From NCBI GenBank assembly GCA_963970005.1, contig CAXAMN010023696.1, positions 664,903 through 728,902 of the forward strand: DNA of 64,000 bases, in the 5' to 3' direction. The stretch's first letter is position 1. The number at the start of each line of letters is the position of its first letter. Of the stretch, positions 11,356-23,896 are shown one piece after another. A program made the translations under genes and the position numbers. Below the pieces are notes generated by a model. It was not told the origin of the DNA, made no database searches, and worked only from the letters and a program-made list of their open reading frames with translations. The DNA comes from Durusdinium trenchii (taxonomy: Eukaryota > Sar > Dinophyceae > Suessiales > Symbiodiniaceae).

Positions 11356-13234
11356 CTTCTTGGAAAGCTGGCGAACTGCGGGGCAGTTGACTTTTGGAGC
11401 CAGCATGGTTGCGCACGCTTTCATTCTAAAGCTGTGGATGTGGTTGTTCATGGAGCTTTGCGTGAACATCTGTATGCCTTAGGCCGGGGTAGTGCCTGAA
11501 GATGATGTAATTTTAGAGCTTGACAGAGTGTTGTTTTGGAAACGGATGTCGAAGGTATGCCACTACCATTTGAAAGTGTGTCATGCTTGCCAGTGCTGTT
11601 GGTGCTGGGTAGGCTTTTGGCATTTTGGGTTAGCAGGCTTTTGGTAGCGAAGCATTCTAAGTGAAATTGCTTTTACTGTAGACGTTCTTCCCACATGATT
11701 GAGACCTGACTCACAAACCCTGTTATGAGTCGAAATACGGCATCCCATAGATGGCGCGTGCTTTTTGCACATGTTTTCCTCCAAGCAGCCAGATTGGCGC
11801 TTTTTCCCAATGTAAAAAAGGTTCCTGTGTGTGCTTTGGAGCTGCTGCCAATGCAGGGCGCAGTCCGGAAAAATATGTTGCGTGTTTTTGCCTCCAGGTC
11901 GGAAACCGAACCTGTAGTTGTGCTTATTTTTACAATCCACACTCTTGGCATCTATTCACATTTTTTTCGACCCGGTGCCTAAGTCAGTCAACGTTATGTA
12001 TATGATGATGTTTTTGCTATGTGGGGCCTGCGCTGGTGTAATTATTCAGTTTTGATGCTAGCCATTGCTAGCCTCTGCCACTTCTTTTTCCATTTCGGGA
12101 GAGCATTTGTACAAACCAAAGCCTTCTGGGTCACTTCTACCGGTTTGTTTGCAGGCCACTAATCGCCATGCCAGTGCTGTGAGATCGTGCTCCGGCGATC
12201 CTTTGGGGCCCTGTACAGCACAATGGATCCTACCAGAAATGGAGGTCACGCAAGGAATACCTGGGAGAGAGGTTTTCGCACGTAGAAACGCGAGAAAATA
12301 TCCTTTGCAGAGGAAGAATTGTAAAAATGCTTACAATTATACACAATGTGAGACACATTGAGACACAGAAGTGGATGTGGTACACTTCAAGAAACGTAAG
12401 CATCGATGAAGGAGTGGAACATTGGCCTTTATCTCGGGCAGGATCTTACCCGAACGCCGAAGGCGTCAAGTCAGGTGTTGCCAATCCGGCGCCCACGAAA
12501 ATGATCTCATCCATTCGGATGCTGAGTCCAACTTCCGAAGAGGTAGATCAAGCCAGCCCACGCACTCATGTCCCTTGGCCATTTATTTTTTCAAACGAAC
12601 ATAGCTGAGCACTATTTAACGCATTGTTGGTTTTGGAAGCATCTACCCTTGAGGAGCCTGGGCTCTGAACTTTAGTGCAGGACACAGCTTGGAGTGAAAA
12701 GGGCCAGCAAGCAGGTTCAAGCGGCTTTGATCTTGTGACGGTAGACTTCATACAGACCAGAATGGACAATATCCAAGGTAAACGAACCGTTCTTGAAGGA
12801 TTGGCCGTTCTCGAAGATGTGAACTTGTGAACAAAAACACCAATCACCACACCACGTGGGCTCCACGTCAACCACTTCTTGTTCGCAGAATCAAGAATGG
12901 CCAGTGGACACAACACACCCTTGGTTTTGGCGATCCAATTCCCATGGGTTGCTCTTGTTCGGCTCAGCTTGCCCGTTTTGCCCCGACCGGGCCTGCTCGG
13001 TCAGCATTTGTTCCCAGAGGAGCCTGGTGGGAGTCTTCGCAGCTTTTGAGCGGGGATTTCCGGATATTTTGGAAGAATCGAAGCAACGTTGAAAGATCTT
13101 GTTGGACAATTTCTCAATAAATTTTCGAGGGGACAAGGTGAGGGGACTTCGACACTATCGAGATCTATTGAGAACCTCCTTTGCTGCTCGTGGTCTTGGC
13201 GTGAGTAACCATCTCATTTGGAGTCAACCAAGGG
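11356..13234. other. No recognisable gene
   Basis: Short open frames on both strands show no domain or convincing splice-linked exon. The segment 11,980-12,060 is AT-rich and unremarkable. Confidence 0.4.
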
Positions 13235-13402
13235 TATCGCTACTAGGAGCAAGGACACTACTAGTAGCCCCTGGCCAAACTACTAGTAAAAAGAAGCTAC
13301 TAGGGGCTCCTGGCCTTACTACTAGGAGCAAGGACGCTACCAGGGGCTCCTGGGCATCGCTACCAGGAGCATTCTTGCTTCTAGTAACAAGAAGCTATCA
13401 AG
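13235..13402 (+). repeat. CTAGTAG-type tandem repeat patch 1
   Basis: Alternating units CTACTAGGAGCAAGGAC and CTACTAGGGGCTCCTGG, with ACTAGTA variants. The same vocabulary recurs in nine other patches of this window in both orientations. Confidence 0.85.
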
Positions 13403-13675
13403 TCCTTCGCCTTCGCCGCTTGACACGAAGGACTGCGTTTGAGCATCGCACGGACCCGGTCCATGAGGCTCCTCCGGTAGATTGAACACCGCGAAAAGAC
13501 AATGACGCTTTGGGTTGATTGAGGTTGTATTCTTGTTTCAGTTTCTTCATCTATGTACAAGTTACTGTATCAAGAAGTGTGTATGTATGTATATATATAC
13601 AATATTATACTATTGTGTATTGTGTGATCCTATGTGATTTTCCCCACCTGTCAGGTGGGGGTTGTTAGCTTTTAA

Positions 13676-14115
13676 TGTCAGCTACTTTTCGTCGCCCGCC
13701 TCCGTCTCCGTCTCCTCCGCCTCCTCAACCGCCAGTCTCTGACGGCAGTGTTGCCCGCCGGACCTCAATCGGCAGCCCCCGATGGCAGTGTTACCCGCCG
13801 GATCCCAACCACAGCTCACAAACGCAGCGCACAACTACAGCAGACAAGGACAATCACATAGCCACAAACACCACTACAAAGACACAATCACAAGCACACA
13901 ACCACAAAGACACATCCACGGGACACAGCCACAACACACAACCATAGCACACAACCACAGCACACAACCACAAACACAACTACAAACACACAACCACAAA
14001 CACAACTACAAACACACAATCTCAAGCACACAACGACAAACACAACTACAACGCAATCACAAACACGCAGGCAGAAGCAGGACGGCAAACACAACAACTG
14101 TACAAAGACAGAAAA
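13676..14115 (+). repeat. CA-rich array 1 (ACAACCACAAACACA words)
   Basis: After a short proline-coding CCGCCTCC stretch (13,690-13,730), from about 13,800 the + strand becomes almost G- and T-free in words such as ACAACCACA and AACTACAAACAC. A strongly strand-asymmetric array of this kind can support apparent reading frames on both strands. I do not count those as genes. Confidence 0.85.
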
Positions 14116-14374
14116 GGACATGGAACATATGGCTGCCTTACACAGACGCTTGGAACATGTGGATGCGTTGCTTTTGCTGTGGGGTCGTTTTGGTCAGCTC
14201 GCTTCTGTCAGCAATTGAGGGGATAGAGCCGCAAAGGTAAAGGTAGTAAAGGTCATGGGTCATGAGGCCCGTCAGAGAAGTTAAATACAGACATGTTTCC
14301 AAGCGCGCGCCAGCGGAGCGCGCTCTTGTGTGCAATGGTTTTCTATGAGATTGTTGACCGGGGCGTGCGTGTTT

Positions 14375-14713
14375 GCTTGATCCACAACGACACATCCACA
14401 ACACGCAACCACGACGCACAACCACAGCACACAACCCCCCCACACAGCCGCAAACACAAGCACACAACCACTAACACACGCACACACAACCACAAACACA
14501 ACTACGAAGACACAGTCACAAACACTACTACAAAGACACAATCACAAACGCGCGGCCACAAAGACACATCCACAGCACACAACCACAACACGCAACCACA
14601 AAGACACATCCACAGCACACAACCACAACGCATAATCACAGCACACAACGACAAACACATAACTACAAGCACAAACGCACAACCACCAACACACACACAG
14701 ACAACCACCAACA
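14375..14713 (+). repeat. CA-rich array 2, same vocabulary as array 1
   Basis: The same ACAACCACAAACACA-type words resume after a 260-bp unique spacer (14,116-14,374) and end in CACCAACACACACAGACAACC. The two arrays are on the same strand and probably represent one array split by unrelated sequence, or two expansions. Confidence 0.85.
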
Positions 14714-17440
14714 TGTCAGACAATATGGCAAGTAGAAGTTTAGAATATATACCGTATATACCAGATAGAATCTCACAATATATAATATGTCAAAGATAAT
14801 GTTTCTGTTGTGTGTCCTGCACACCCCTTCTTCCTTTGCCTTTACCGGACCAGACACCTGACAGGCGCGCCCCTGTCTTGCAAGAATGTCAGTCACATCT
14901 GACAAGCAGCAGAATGCGCCAGAAAGAATGCCAAAATAATGTTGCAATACATGCCAGAAAACTTGTCTGATTGGAATGTCATGGTGGGGGTCACTCGAAG
15001 TGAAGTAATCATATTTATTTTTTTTTGCAGGGTACGTGGGTGTTGGCTGACAACAAGGTAATGGAAAAAACTAAGCTTCGCTGTAAGAAACTGTAGTTGT
15101 GACCGGCACCAATAGTTGGAGTTGAGCCAGCTACCAAGCAGGTCTTGCAAAGAGACTCTGACAAGAGATGTTGTTCACTCAACTGGGCCGTTTCTGAAAC
15201 AACATGGACTAGATTCGTTGGGTGACATTTGTACTTCTATTTCTCCCAGCCTGAAACCCTACAGCCCTACACCAGGTGACTGGCGAATGCGAGTTCACGT
15301 AGTCGAAAATGCCGAGGCGAGGTCTGTTTACAACTGAACAGCAACATGTGGTGGATCTACGTGGATCTGACATTTACATTTTGAGGCCGCAACTTATGCA
15401 CGTTCTGTTGCAAATAAATATCTAGTCATCCAAAAGAATTGATTTTCATGGATCTTCCAAGTTCGTTTCAGCCCTTCATCCAGGAGGCCCAGGAGGAACC
15501 AAAGGCAGAGGCTGACGCGCCCAAGGCGAAAGAACGGCTGGGACCCTGGAAGGGCCATCGACTGGCGTTGAACCACTTCGACTGCTTGCAGCGGCTTGCC
15601 ACGTGCGCCTAGGGTGCCTGTGCCAAGATTTCGATCCTCCTGGACTGGTGGAAGTGTCTGGCTCAGTGCTGAATTTCAGAATCGGCGAGATTTGTGGGTC
15701 ATTGGCAGATAGCCCAAGTTGCTCATGCAGTTGAAGACCTGCTTTGAGAATGTGATTTCAGCTCAGATTAAAAGTAGACTGAGTCCCGCGGTGCCTTGTT
15801 TGTTTGAAGTTTTTGCGAAGGGCTGCTACATTGGATATCCCCAAATGCCCATCGTTTGGTTCATGTCAGGGACAAAGGACCTGGGACTGGCATTATTTGT
15901 TTTGATTTGACTTCCATAGTCCTCACTGACGGCTCTTTGGACCTTTCACCCCAACAATCTTCCACATCCGACTGCGCCCAGCTGTGCTCTGGAGCAGCGA
16001 GAAAACAGCGCCAACGGGGCAAGTGGCACCTCGGCTGGGTCAAACCGGACACGGCTGGGCGGCCGGGGGTTGTTGATGATCAATCCTTGCCCATATCTTG
16101 GTGATCTGCAGATTGCAAGCTAGCCTTTGACTGTACAAGGGTGTTTGAGGTTCGAGAATCGTAGGAATCATGGGACTGTGCCAGAGAAGGAATTCAGATC
16201 TCTGGCACGACTTGCCTATCTCAAAATGACAGAGGCCTTGACAAGGAAGGGTGACTCACTATTTCCTGTGCAAGGAGAGCAGTCAAGTATTTAAGTTGTA
16301 ACAACAGCTCGGATGTGCATTCACTGGCAAACGAAAGTGTGCAGCACTTGGTAAGTTGAATACGTTGGTTTCATTTCTTTGTGGTTGGTTTGCGAGTTTC
16401 GATCAAAGGTGTGGCAATGGGAACATCGCACTGGGTTCAAAGCCTATGATGTGCGAGCGTGCGGTTGCCCAGTCTGGAGAATCCTGCTTTTCTCCGGAAC
16501 CGGAAATACGTTGCACGCTACTGCAAACACAAAGTACGTACACGTGTGCATATCACGGCTCTTGGCAACGAGAGAGGGTCGATCTTACATTTGGATTTGG
16601 GGATGGGTCAAAACCTGGAGCCTCAACAATGTAGCTTGACCTGGGGAACTTAAAATTTGTTACTGTAGTTCTGGAAGATGTCTGGCTCGCAGAAAGTGAT
16701 ATATTTCGGTTCATGAACTGCCCTTCTCCCCCATGCCCCGATGGCTCCTTCGTCTCCTTTTCCAGGCATTGCTTGATATTGTTAACTATCATCAGTGTAT
16801 CATCCATCTTCCATCACCCCTCACCACTCGTGATCGTGCAAGTAGTTTTTTTGTCATCCTTCTGCGCCTTCCAATTTTGAATGCATCGAACTCAGGACAG
16901 CGCGAATCGAGGACGCATTCCAGCGGGGTCTCTCTCGTGTGCGGCTGAAGTTGGGGACCCAAATGTGCACAGCTATAAATAAATGACACCCACCCGAAGT
17001 TTGAGAACATGCATTTCTTTGAGGGGGTTGAACCCATCAACTGACGCCTTCAAACCCTTCGTCAAGCCACGGATGATGTCTCGTTTGAGTTATTCATTTT
17101 AGTTCGTCGGGATCCCATTGTATAGCCAGATGGTGCTGGGTCGTTACGCAAGAATGTTGAATCTAACTGTTTGAAAAGGTGAGACTATGAAACATCCAGA
17201 CTAGCAGCACCTGCTAAGGGCTGGAAAGATGGATGACACGCCTATGGAGCTGCCAGCTCCTTAGAAACCAGACAGGGCACGATTGAGCTTGACACCCTTT
17301 TAATCCTCAAATGTGTTCAATTATCCAACGAGTCATTTCAGCTCGCTGTTGTGCACAATTCTGTGCACAATTCGGTTCGTCAGGGAGGTTCTGTCACTGA
17401 TGCTGTATGAGTGTGTCCCGTCATCCGTCTTTGGGATGAC
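14714..17440. other. No recognisable gene
   Basis: Only short open frames without domains. A few AG|G-like sites occur but no two exons could be joined into a known protein. Confidence 0.4.
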
Positions 17441-17448
17441 TCCCACAG

Positions 17449-20388
17449 GTTTTTCCACGACATGATTCAGTTCGACCCCAAGACCGGCAACACCCGGAAG
17501 ATCCGTCGAGTTGGCGGGGCTGCCCAGAGCAACGCGGGCGCGCGCAGCTCTGCGCGCCTGAGGATCGGACCATTGGGTCCGGGTGTGGTTCCAAAGGATT
17601 CCAAAGGCACATAACTTAGGTGAAGAGTCGCAGAGAGGTCAGCTGCCTACCACCTATCGGACCTATCTACCTTTTGGGGCTGTGCATGTTGGACCAAAAT
17701 GTGTTGGCCTCATGCACTGGCCTTCGTGACGACAGGTCGTGATAGTTTGTGGAAGCGGTTCCGAAGAAAGGCTCCGTGGGACCTGTATGTTTGTGTTTGA
17801 GTATGAGAATTGGTTGAGATGAGAACCATGCAGCTGAATCAGAAAAATCACGTTGATCATGTAGAATCTCAAGAGGATTTTCTGAATGAAAATGGACAGC
17901 AGATCTCACAGCCATGGTTGGAGAGGTGTCCATGGTTGGAAGTGGCCTGACTCGGCACCGCAGGTGAACGAGTGGGCATGGTTGATCGAGACAGGTGCGT
18001 ATATATCGCCTCACGCAAAGCTTCGAGAAAGCTAGACATGTGGAATATCAGTGACGCTCAGTGACTCGCTGGATGACGCTCAGTGACTCGCTGGACTCTT
18101 GTGATTCTGAATCCCTTTTCCCACGACTGGCAGAGTTTGGCCTCCTTGTTGCGCCTCCAAACTCTAGGCCGCACCACACGTGTGGTCTTCGCTCAGTATG
18201 AACAGAAGCGCAAGGAGTTGCACAGCAGCCGGAGCCCTGGCGGTGTAGGCGGAGTACCTAAGCCCTTGCTTTTCGGTGCATACATTGAGAAAGAAAGATG
18301 CAGGTTATGATCAACTTCACCTTTGAACATCTTGAAGTTTCAGGCTTTCATAAAGCCAACTCACAAGGTGTTGCCCATTCAAGCTTTGAATGGGCGTGGG
18401 TCAACACTAAACTATCAACATGTTTCAACCCTTGTAGTTCATGTTCTTCATTTGACGGGCCAACCAGGAAAGCCTTATGTCATGACCCAGTTAGCCATAC
18501 TTTGTGCTGTCAGAGCTGACATTCAGCCTGTTCTCTTTCGCTCTCAAGCTGCGATCTGGACTTGCTGGTTTGCAGGAATGGATCGCCGGGACTACCACGT
18601 GACCGATTTGTACAAAGACAATGGCTTGGGGCTCACAGTGGTCGGAACTCTTCATCTTCGTCAGCATCAGAACCTTTTTGATTCGGGCCCAACATTCAAT
18701 ATAAACCGCACTGGATGCAGGTAGTAGGCCCTGACCATGAAGAGTTGCCCGCGAGTATCCTTGAAACGCAAGCGCCTTTCTAAAGCGAGATTAGTGTGTG
18801 TGTGTGTGTGACACTGTGACAAAAACACCGAGAAAGGAGCAGATTGGTTGACGCACAATTGTATTGATTGATTCAACTACTGTTGTTTGATTTCTTTGAT
18901 ATCATGGTCACTCTTCCCCGGTTCCTTTCCATGATATCTGATATCATGGTCACTCTTCCCCGGTTCCTTTCCAGCGCTAAAGCATTGATTGTCGTTTTCT
19001 TTTATATAAATGTGGGTGACCTGTGACTAGTAACTGAGCTAAATCTATAGGTTCTACCCACCTGAGTTTCAGCTGAAAGTTTGAACTTTTGGTTGCCCCA
19101 GAGAGAGAAAAGGAAAGAGAGAGAGAGAGAGAGAATCAATTTGACTTAGCACAAGCCGCGCGTGAGTCAGGTTGCCTACCGAACCTGGCAAAAAGCAATA
19201 CCTTCTTTTTGCTCTCAATGCTGGTCGGAGCTCAAGGGAGAGATGTGTGCTGTACATGCATGCCTTTTGAGTGCTCTAACCTTTGTTGCCTGCTAAGTTC
19301 AAAGTTGTGAGTGCAATAGGTCTTGAAAGACCCTTGGGAAGCTCCTTGATAGTTGACTTGTCTCAGGTGGTGCTTTTAAATTCTATTTGGATTGGCCCGA
19401 AGCTGAGCCTTCGGGCTGGGCAGTGCACGGACGGGCATTTGATCTTCTGCAACCTTTCGAATAGAGAATCTGGAGACAGAACCAGCAGAAGCAACCACTT
19501 CGTGGTGTCTTCCACACCTTTCGGTTCATGTTTTTGAGGTACATAATATGCATAGTGAAATCACCCAAATCCACAAACTCTGAAAACACCTGTACGATCC
19601 CAGTGTTGAGGCCTGGAAGCTGATGCACCCCATCGGAGCAACATGAGTTCGTGGGATGGGCAGCAGATGGCCCGGCTGGCTCAGACCGTGTTCTGAGTGG
19701 TGTCGAATGTTGTGTCCCCAAAGCGAACTCCTTTTTGATCGTACCAATCCCACAATATGAAATAGTTGGGAATTGAATGGCCTCCAACCTAATAGCGATG
19801 GCCTCCAACCTGAGTTGAGAGGGTAGTCTTGAGAACTAAACATGTTCTCTTACGGCTTAGGCTTAGATGTGAGGGACCTCCTTTGGTTTTTAGTGCTTTG
19901 ATTGGAATAGTACGATCAAGGCCAAGGTAGTCCTTGGTCAAGTGATTGGGAAGTCGTCACTGGGTTACGAAGCACTAGGACTGGCAAGATCCTCCGTGAG
20001 ATTGGATCAAGGCCGTGGAGCACATCTTCTGCGTGGCATTTACCACCGAGATCGCAAGGGGCACCCAGCACGTCACGATCGGTCGAGATGCACTCGAGAT
20101 GCTAGACAACGAGCCCCAGACTTATGGGCATTGGAGCATTCATTTGTTGTTGTCCCTTCCAGGCGGGACACTTAGACCTATCATATCAAGCAAGCAATCC
20201 GATGGTCTATTCAAAAGACAGAGTCTTCAACGAATGCAGGCAGTCCCTTTTGGCTTTCTTTTCTTCCCCATTCTTGTGGACTTCCAGGTCATCAGATTCG
20301 CTGCGCCGTTTCCTCAGAGATGTCTGGCACACGGGCTGCTTGGTGGGTGTTGAGATAGACACTTGGACTACTAACTGCATCATTTCTT
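17449..20388 (+). CDS. Unidentified multi-exon gene (candidate exons)
   Basis: I do not recognise this protein. Candidate exons with protein-like composition and AG acceptors are: 17,449-17,511 (FFHDMIQFDPKTGNTRKI); 18,134-18,300 (TTRVVFAQYEQKRKELHSS, then GGVPKPLLFGAYIEKE); 18,576-18,650 (MDRRDYHVTDLYKDNGLGL); and 19,999-20,172 (WIKAVEHIFCVAFTTEIA, then ALEMLDNEPQTYGHWS). A possible last exon, 20,289-20,387 (SLRRFLRDVWHTGCLVGVE), ends in a stop. All lie on the + strand, directly upstream of the FAD oxidoreductase. They may belong to one gene or to more than one. No function is proposed. Confidence 0.35.
18053..18096 (+). repeat. 22-bp direct tandem duplication
   Basis: Two adjacent copies of GACGCTCAGTGACTCGCTGG, each followed by A, sit immediately before a candidate exon. 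They are probably a recent slippage or repair duplication. Confidence 0.85.
18898..18973 (+). repeat. 34-bp direct repeat, period 42
   Basis: Two identical 34-bp copies (18,898-18,931 and 18,940-18,973), beginning GATATCATGGTCACTC and ending GGTTCCTTTCCA, are separated by 8 bp (TGATATCT). The copies show no differences, which suggests a recent event. Confidence 0.9.
19106..19135 (+). repeat. (GA)n microsatellite
   Basis: A short GA run interrupted by AAAGGAAA. It has no other features. Confidence 0.8.
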
Positions 20389-20638
20389 GATGCCATCCTG
20401 TTCCTTTGTAGATTCATTGTAGATGATCGATCCACATTTTCCCACGTCATTGCAGCCACCAAGCACTTTAGAAATGCATTCCACATTGTATAGCTGTATA
20501 AATTACAATAAAGCAATCCAAGACATGTTTCATGTATTTTCATGCGGTTTCATCGTATTATTCTTAATTTTTAACGAACATCGACCAAAATTGTAATAGA
20601 GTTACAAGTTTTATCCCTTATGGTCAGATGACCTCCGG

Positions 20639-22111
20639 ATGGAACTCTCACTGTTGAGCCTGCGCTTTGCAGACTGGAAGCTGACCAGCCCTGCATTTGG
20701 ACCACCTCTTCCGTGCCGATTGTCGTCTCCGAGTTTTTTCATCCATTCCATGCGGTGGCAGCGTCGAAAGGAATCGACAGCTGTCGAAGCGCAAAGTGAC
20801 GGTAATTCGGGGACCAACAGCTTGCGCAAAGTGGCGGTGATTGGTGGTGGGGTGGCTGGTCTTGCCTGTGCTAAGCGTTTGTCCACGCGGGGCATTGGTG
20901 TTACAGTCTTTGATACAGGAAAGCGTGAGCCCGGTGGTCGAGCTTCCTCCCGTCTTTGGCGTGGCCAAGTGGTCGACCATGCGAGCCAGTTCATCACAAC
21001 CACTGATCCTGAGTTCCGTGAGCACATTGCCACCTCTGGCGTTGCCCGGCCCTTCGGAAACGATGGGCGCTTTGGAAAGCTTGGCCCAGATGGCTTTGCC
21101 CCCATTGATGATGGTGTGGAGCGGTGGGTTGGCATCAAAGGCATGGGGGGCATTGTGAGATCACTGGCCCATGGCTTAGAAGTTCTTCAAGATGTGTGGG
21201 TGCCACCATCAAACGGACTACAAGCTGGACACGGTTGGAACGTCGTGGTTCCTAGACTGCAGCAAAACTGGAGTTTTGATGCTGCAGTTATTGCACACAA
21301 TGGCAAGTGTGCAGAGCGGTTGACATCTTCTACACCTGCTAGAGAGGTGCATGCGCTACTTCGAACCAATTTCGCTGCTTCTTTGCCCAAAAACCCTGCA
21401 CCTGGAAGTGGCACATTTACACTCAACCAAATTTATTCTTTGCTCTTCGAGGTGCCCAAAGGTGTAATGCCGGAGAGTTTTGATGCGGCTTTTGTGGAGA
21501 ACGAAGATTCTTTGAGGTGGCTTTCCTCCAACACGCGAAAGCTTCAACAGAGCGCTGAGAGCGAGGTTTGGACTGCTCTGAGCTCAGCACCCTTTGGCAA
21601 GAGACACAAGGCGCCGCAGGAGTTTTTGGAAGGCACGGCCAAGGAAGCAGAGGTCATCGACCTCATGCTGAAAGCTGTGGAGAATGCCGTTTCCTTGCCT
21701 TCTGGGACTCTGAATGGAGAGAAAGGGAAGGTGAAGGCGACAAAGCTGCAGCTTTGGGGTGCCGCCGTGCCGATTAGCCGTTGGGCGAGCAGAGATGGAG
21801 TTGATTTTGTGTGGTCTGCTACGCATAGCATTGGCATTGCAGGGGATTGGCTTAGCTCCAGTCCAGAGCGAGCTTCTACCATTGAAGCAGCTTGGATCTC
21901 TGGAGTTCGTTTGGCAGACCACATCGCCAGCCACGCGCAAGACGATGCGGGCCTGCAATTAGGTGAAAACGGTGGGGTCTTTGTCCCTGTGGATGGAGAA
22001 TTTGGCAGCAGTGGGAGTGAAGCAGCGGCCTGGGTGGATCCTCAAAAAGGCAAAGGGAAAGGCCGTCAAAAGGGCGGCAAGTCAAAGGGCAACAGCCGTG
22101 GCCGCAGATAA
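20639..22111 (+). CDS. FAD-dependent oxidoreductase (amine oxidase / renalase-like)
   Basis: A 490-residue flavoprotein predicted to bind FAD and oxidise an unknown substrate. Residues 64-100 form the Rossmann dinucleotide site (KVAVIGGGVAGLACAKRL, acidic residue in VTVFD at 92), followed by GGRASS (99-104) and DHASQF (113-118), as in renalase-like and COG3380-type proteins. Near residue 400, GIAGDWL...ERASTIEAAWISG matches the C-terminal FAD-contacting segment. The tail (about 465-490) is Lys/Gly/Arg-rich (KGKGKGRQKGGKSKG) and not part of the fold. The first 40 residues lack a domain and could be a targeting leader; MRWQRRK at residue 39 is an alternative start. The gene is intronless, unlike the neighbouring channel genes, and its frame is intact. 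Confidence 0.85.
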   Translation: MELSLLSLRFADWKLTSPAFGPPLPCRLSSPSFFIHSMRWQRRKESTAVEAQSDGNSGTNSLRKVAVIGGGVAGLACAKRLSTRGIGVTVFDTGKREPGGRASSRLWRGQVVDHASQFITTTDPEFREHIATSGVARPFGNDGRFGKLGPDGFAPIDDGVERWVGIKGMGGIVRSLAHGLEVLQDVWVPPSNGLQAGHGWNVVVPRLQQNWSFDAAVIAHNGKCAERLTSSTPAREVHALLRTNFAASLPKNPAPGSGTFTLNQIYSLLFEVPKGVMPESFDAAFVENEDSLRWLSSNTRKLQQSAESEVWTALSSAPFGKRHKAPQEFLEGTAKEAEVIDLMLKAVENAVSLPSGTLNGEKGKVKATKLQLWGAAVPISRWASRDGVDFVWSATHSIGIAGDWLSSSPERASTIEAAWISGVRLADHIASHAQDDAGLQLGENGGVFVPVDGEFGSSGSEAAAWVDPQKGKGKGRQKGGKSKGNSRGRR

Positions 22112-23896
22112 CACGTCTTCAGATTTCAAAAGACATCGAAGTTTCAGCAAGCATCGAGAAAGAAGCCTTTAACAATCAGCTGAGGAACTGGAACTGTAAT
22201 CAAAGAGAGGTTTTGTATATAAGGTCTCTTCACAGAGCGTCATGCCGTGCTGTTTTGGGTTCCGCCCTATTTTGAAGGCCATTTTTGACCCTAGCTTTGG
22301 CGGCGTGACTATGTTGATCTCTCCATTTTTCAAGTCTGCACCTTCATTGCCAGGTTTCGGCGGAAGAGGGACTCCTTGAAGGATTTCTGGCGACTTAGCG
22401 TAGTTTCGTCGCGGGCCATTGCTTTGGTGGGCCATTGCTTGGACACTACCATGGACTCTAAACCAGCAAAGACATCAGCTTAAACCTGAGGTCTCGACAT
22501 GTTTTTACTATGTTTTTATATTATCTGCTTAGACCACTGATTCCCACTGTCGAGGTTTTGCTTTGACTCTTCACTGGTAGTCTTGATGATTGGCCGGGCA
22601 TCCTAGAGCTCTCAGTCTACGAGTGGCTTTTTGGCTCAATGAAGTATATCAAATTCCAACATCTCACACAACAACCGCCAGAGTGGTGTATATAAACATA
22701 AAACCCCGCGAAAAAGAAGAAAGCACACGCAATAACAACTCACATGGAAACTCTTTTGTACATTAAGGCTAGTAATTACAACAAGGTGTTCAAATGTATT
22801 TTCCTGCCAACTGACCTTCCGATACTGTTCCCAGCCGTTGATTCTTGAGGTGAGGTTTGGGTGTTGCCCATCGCAATGTTCTTTGCCAGAGCCTCGGGAC
22901 AGTGTGGGCAGCAAAGGGGATTCTCCAATCTCTTTGGTGTGCCGCTCATTTTCCTTCAGTAGCTGGAACGCTTGTCCTCAAAGTTGTAAAGAACGGTATG
23001 TGGAACAAACGTCACCCATTTGACCCTCCAGAAAGCGGCTTCCCAAGCCAACACCAGTTGGTGGATACACAGCACCACCTCAGAAGGGATTCGTTGAATC
23101 ATAGAAGATCATAGAAGCTCATTCCAACCCATTGGAATCGTGCATCTTTCTCTTTTGGCCGAATCGCGAAGAGAAAGCATCGATCGATTCCATCTTCCAA
23201 CAGTCGTCGGACATGCCTTTGAGGCGGGCCTCTTTGGTTCGGAGCAGACGGAAATTCACAACGCCTGGGACCTCGAAACGACGCCTTGGTCGAAGAAAAC
23301 GCGTTCTTGTTCAAGAAAAAGCATGTGCAGGGGGTGTCCATTGGAGACTGGAAAGAAAGAACCCAATTACATTCATGATTCAATGGACTTAAATGGGTTG
23401 AATCAGACGTCATTTCACCCCCTGGGTTTGAGTGTATATAGACACGTTCAGGACTAGCAGCATCAAAGCACACTATTCAATTTTGATCAAATTTGATGTT
23501 ATATAAAAATAGTTTTCGATCAGATGACCATCAAAGGTTGAGGAATAATTCTATTTGCGTTGCCACAAATGATCCAAATGCCTGTGGTCTTTATCTCGCA
23601 GACATGTTGCGGTGATTGTGACAAATAGCTGGACATGTGAAGTGCAATGTACCAGCACTGCTGATGGTCTACCTTTGATGTTGGACGCATTTGGATAACC
23701 CCACTCCAAAAAGAAATTGTTCTGCAGAGGCTATCACCCATACCTGTAGAGTTTTGTGAACTTGCATCAGTAGAAACGAACTCTCCTAATTGAGTCCCCC
23801 CCAAAGCCCTGTCCTTTTCGGAGGCCCCAACGAAAAAGCATCCACCAAACGTGTCAGAGAAATCTGACACGCACTGACTCCGCTGCGACTGACCAG
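22112..23896. other. Intergenic / possible upstream exons of channel 2
   Basis: The S1-S3 part of channel 2 should lie here or be lost, but I found no matching segments. A weakly protein-like frame (22,857-23,110 +) and frames near 23,140-23,457 + show no domain. Confidence 0.35.

Noticed and set aside
10996-11482. Several 95-157-codon frames on both strands
   Set aside because: All come from the 11.0-11.35 kb minisatellite.
13235-13402. Possible CRISPR array in regular repeats
   Set aside because: Units are adjacent and variable with no unique spacers, no cas genes, and the genome is eukaryotic. The same applies to the other CTAGTAG and CA arrays.
16150-16165. GGTTCGAGAAT resembling a tRNA B box
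   Set aside because: No matching A box, acceptor stem or cloverleaf upstream. No tRNA or rRNA gene was found anywhere in the window.
20611-21153. 180-codon minus-strand open frame
   Set aside because: Shadow of the FAD oxidoreductase, which carries real motifs on the plus strand.
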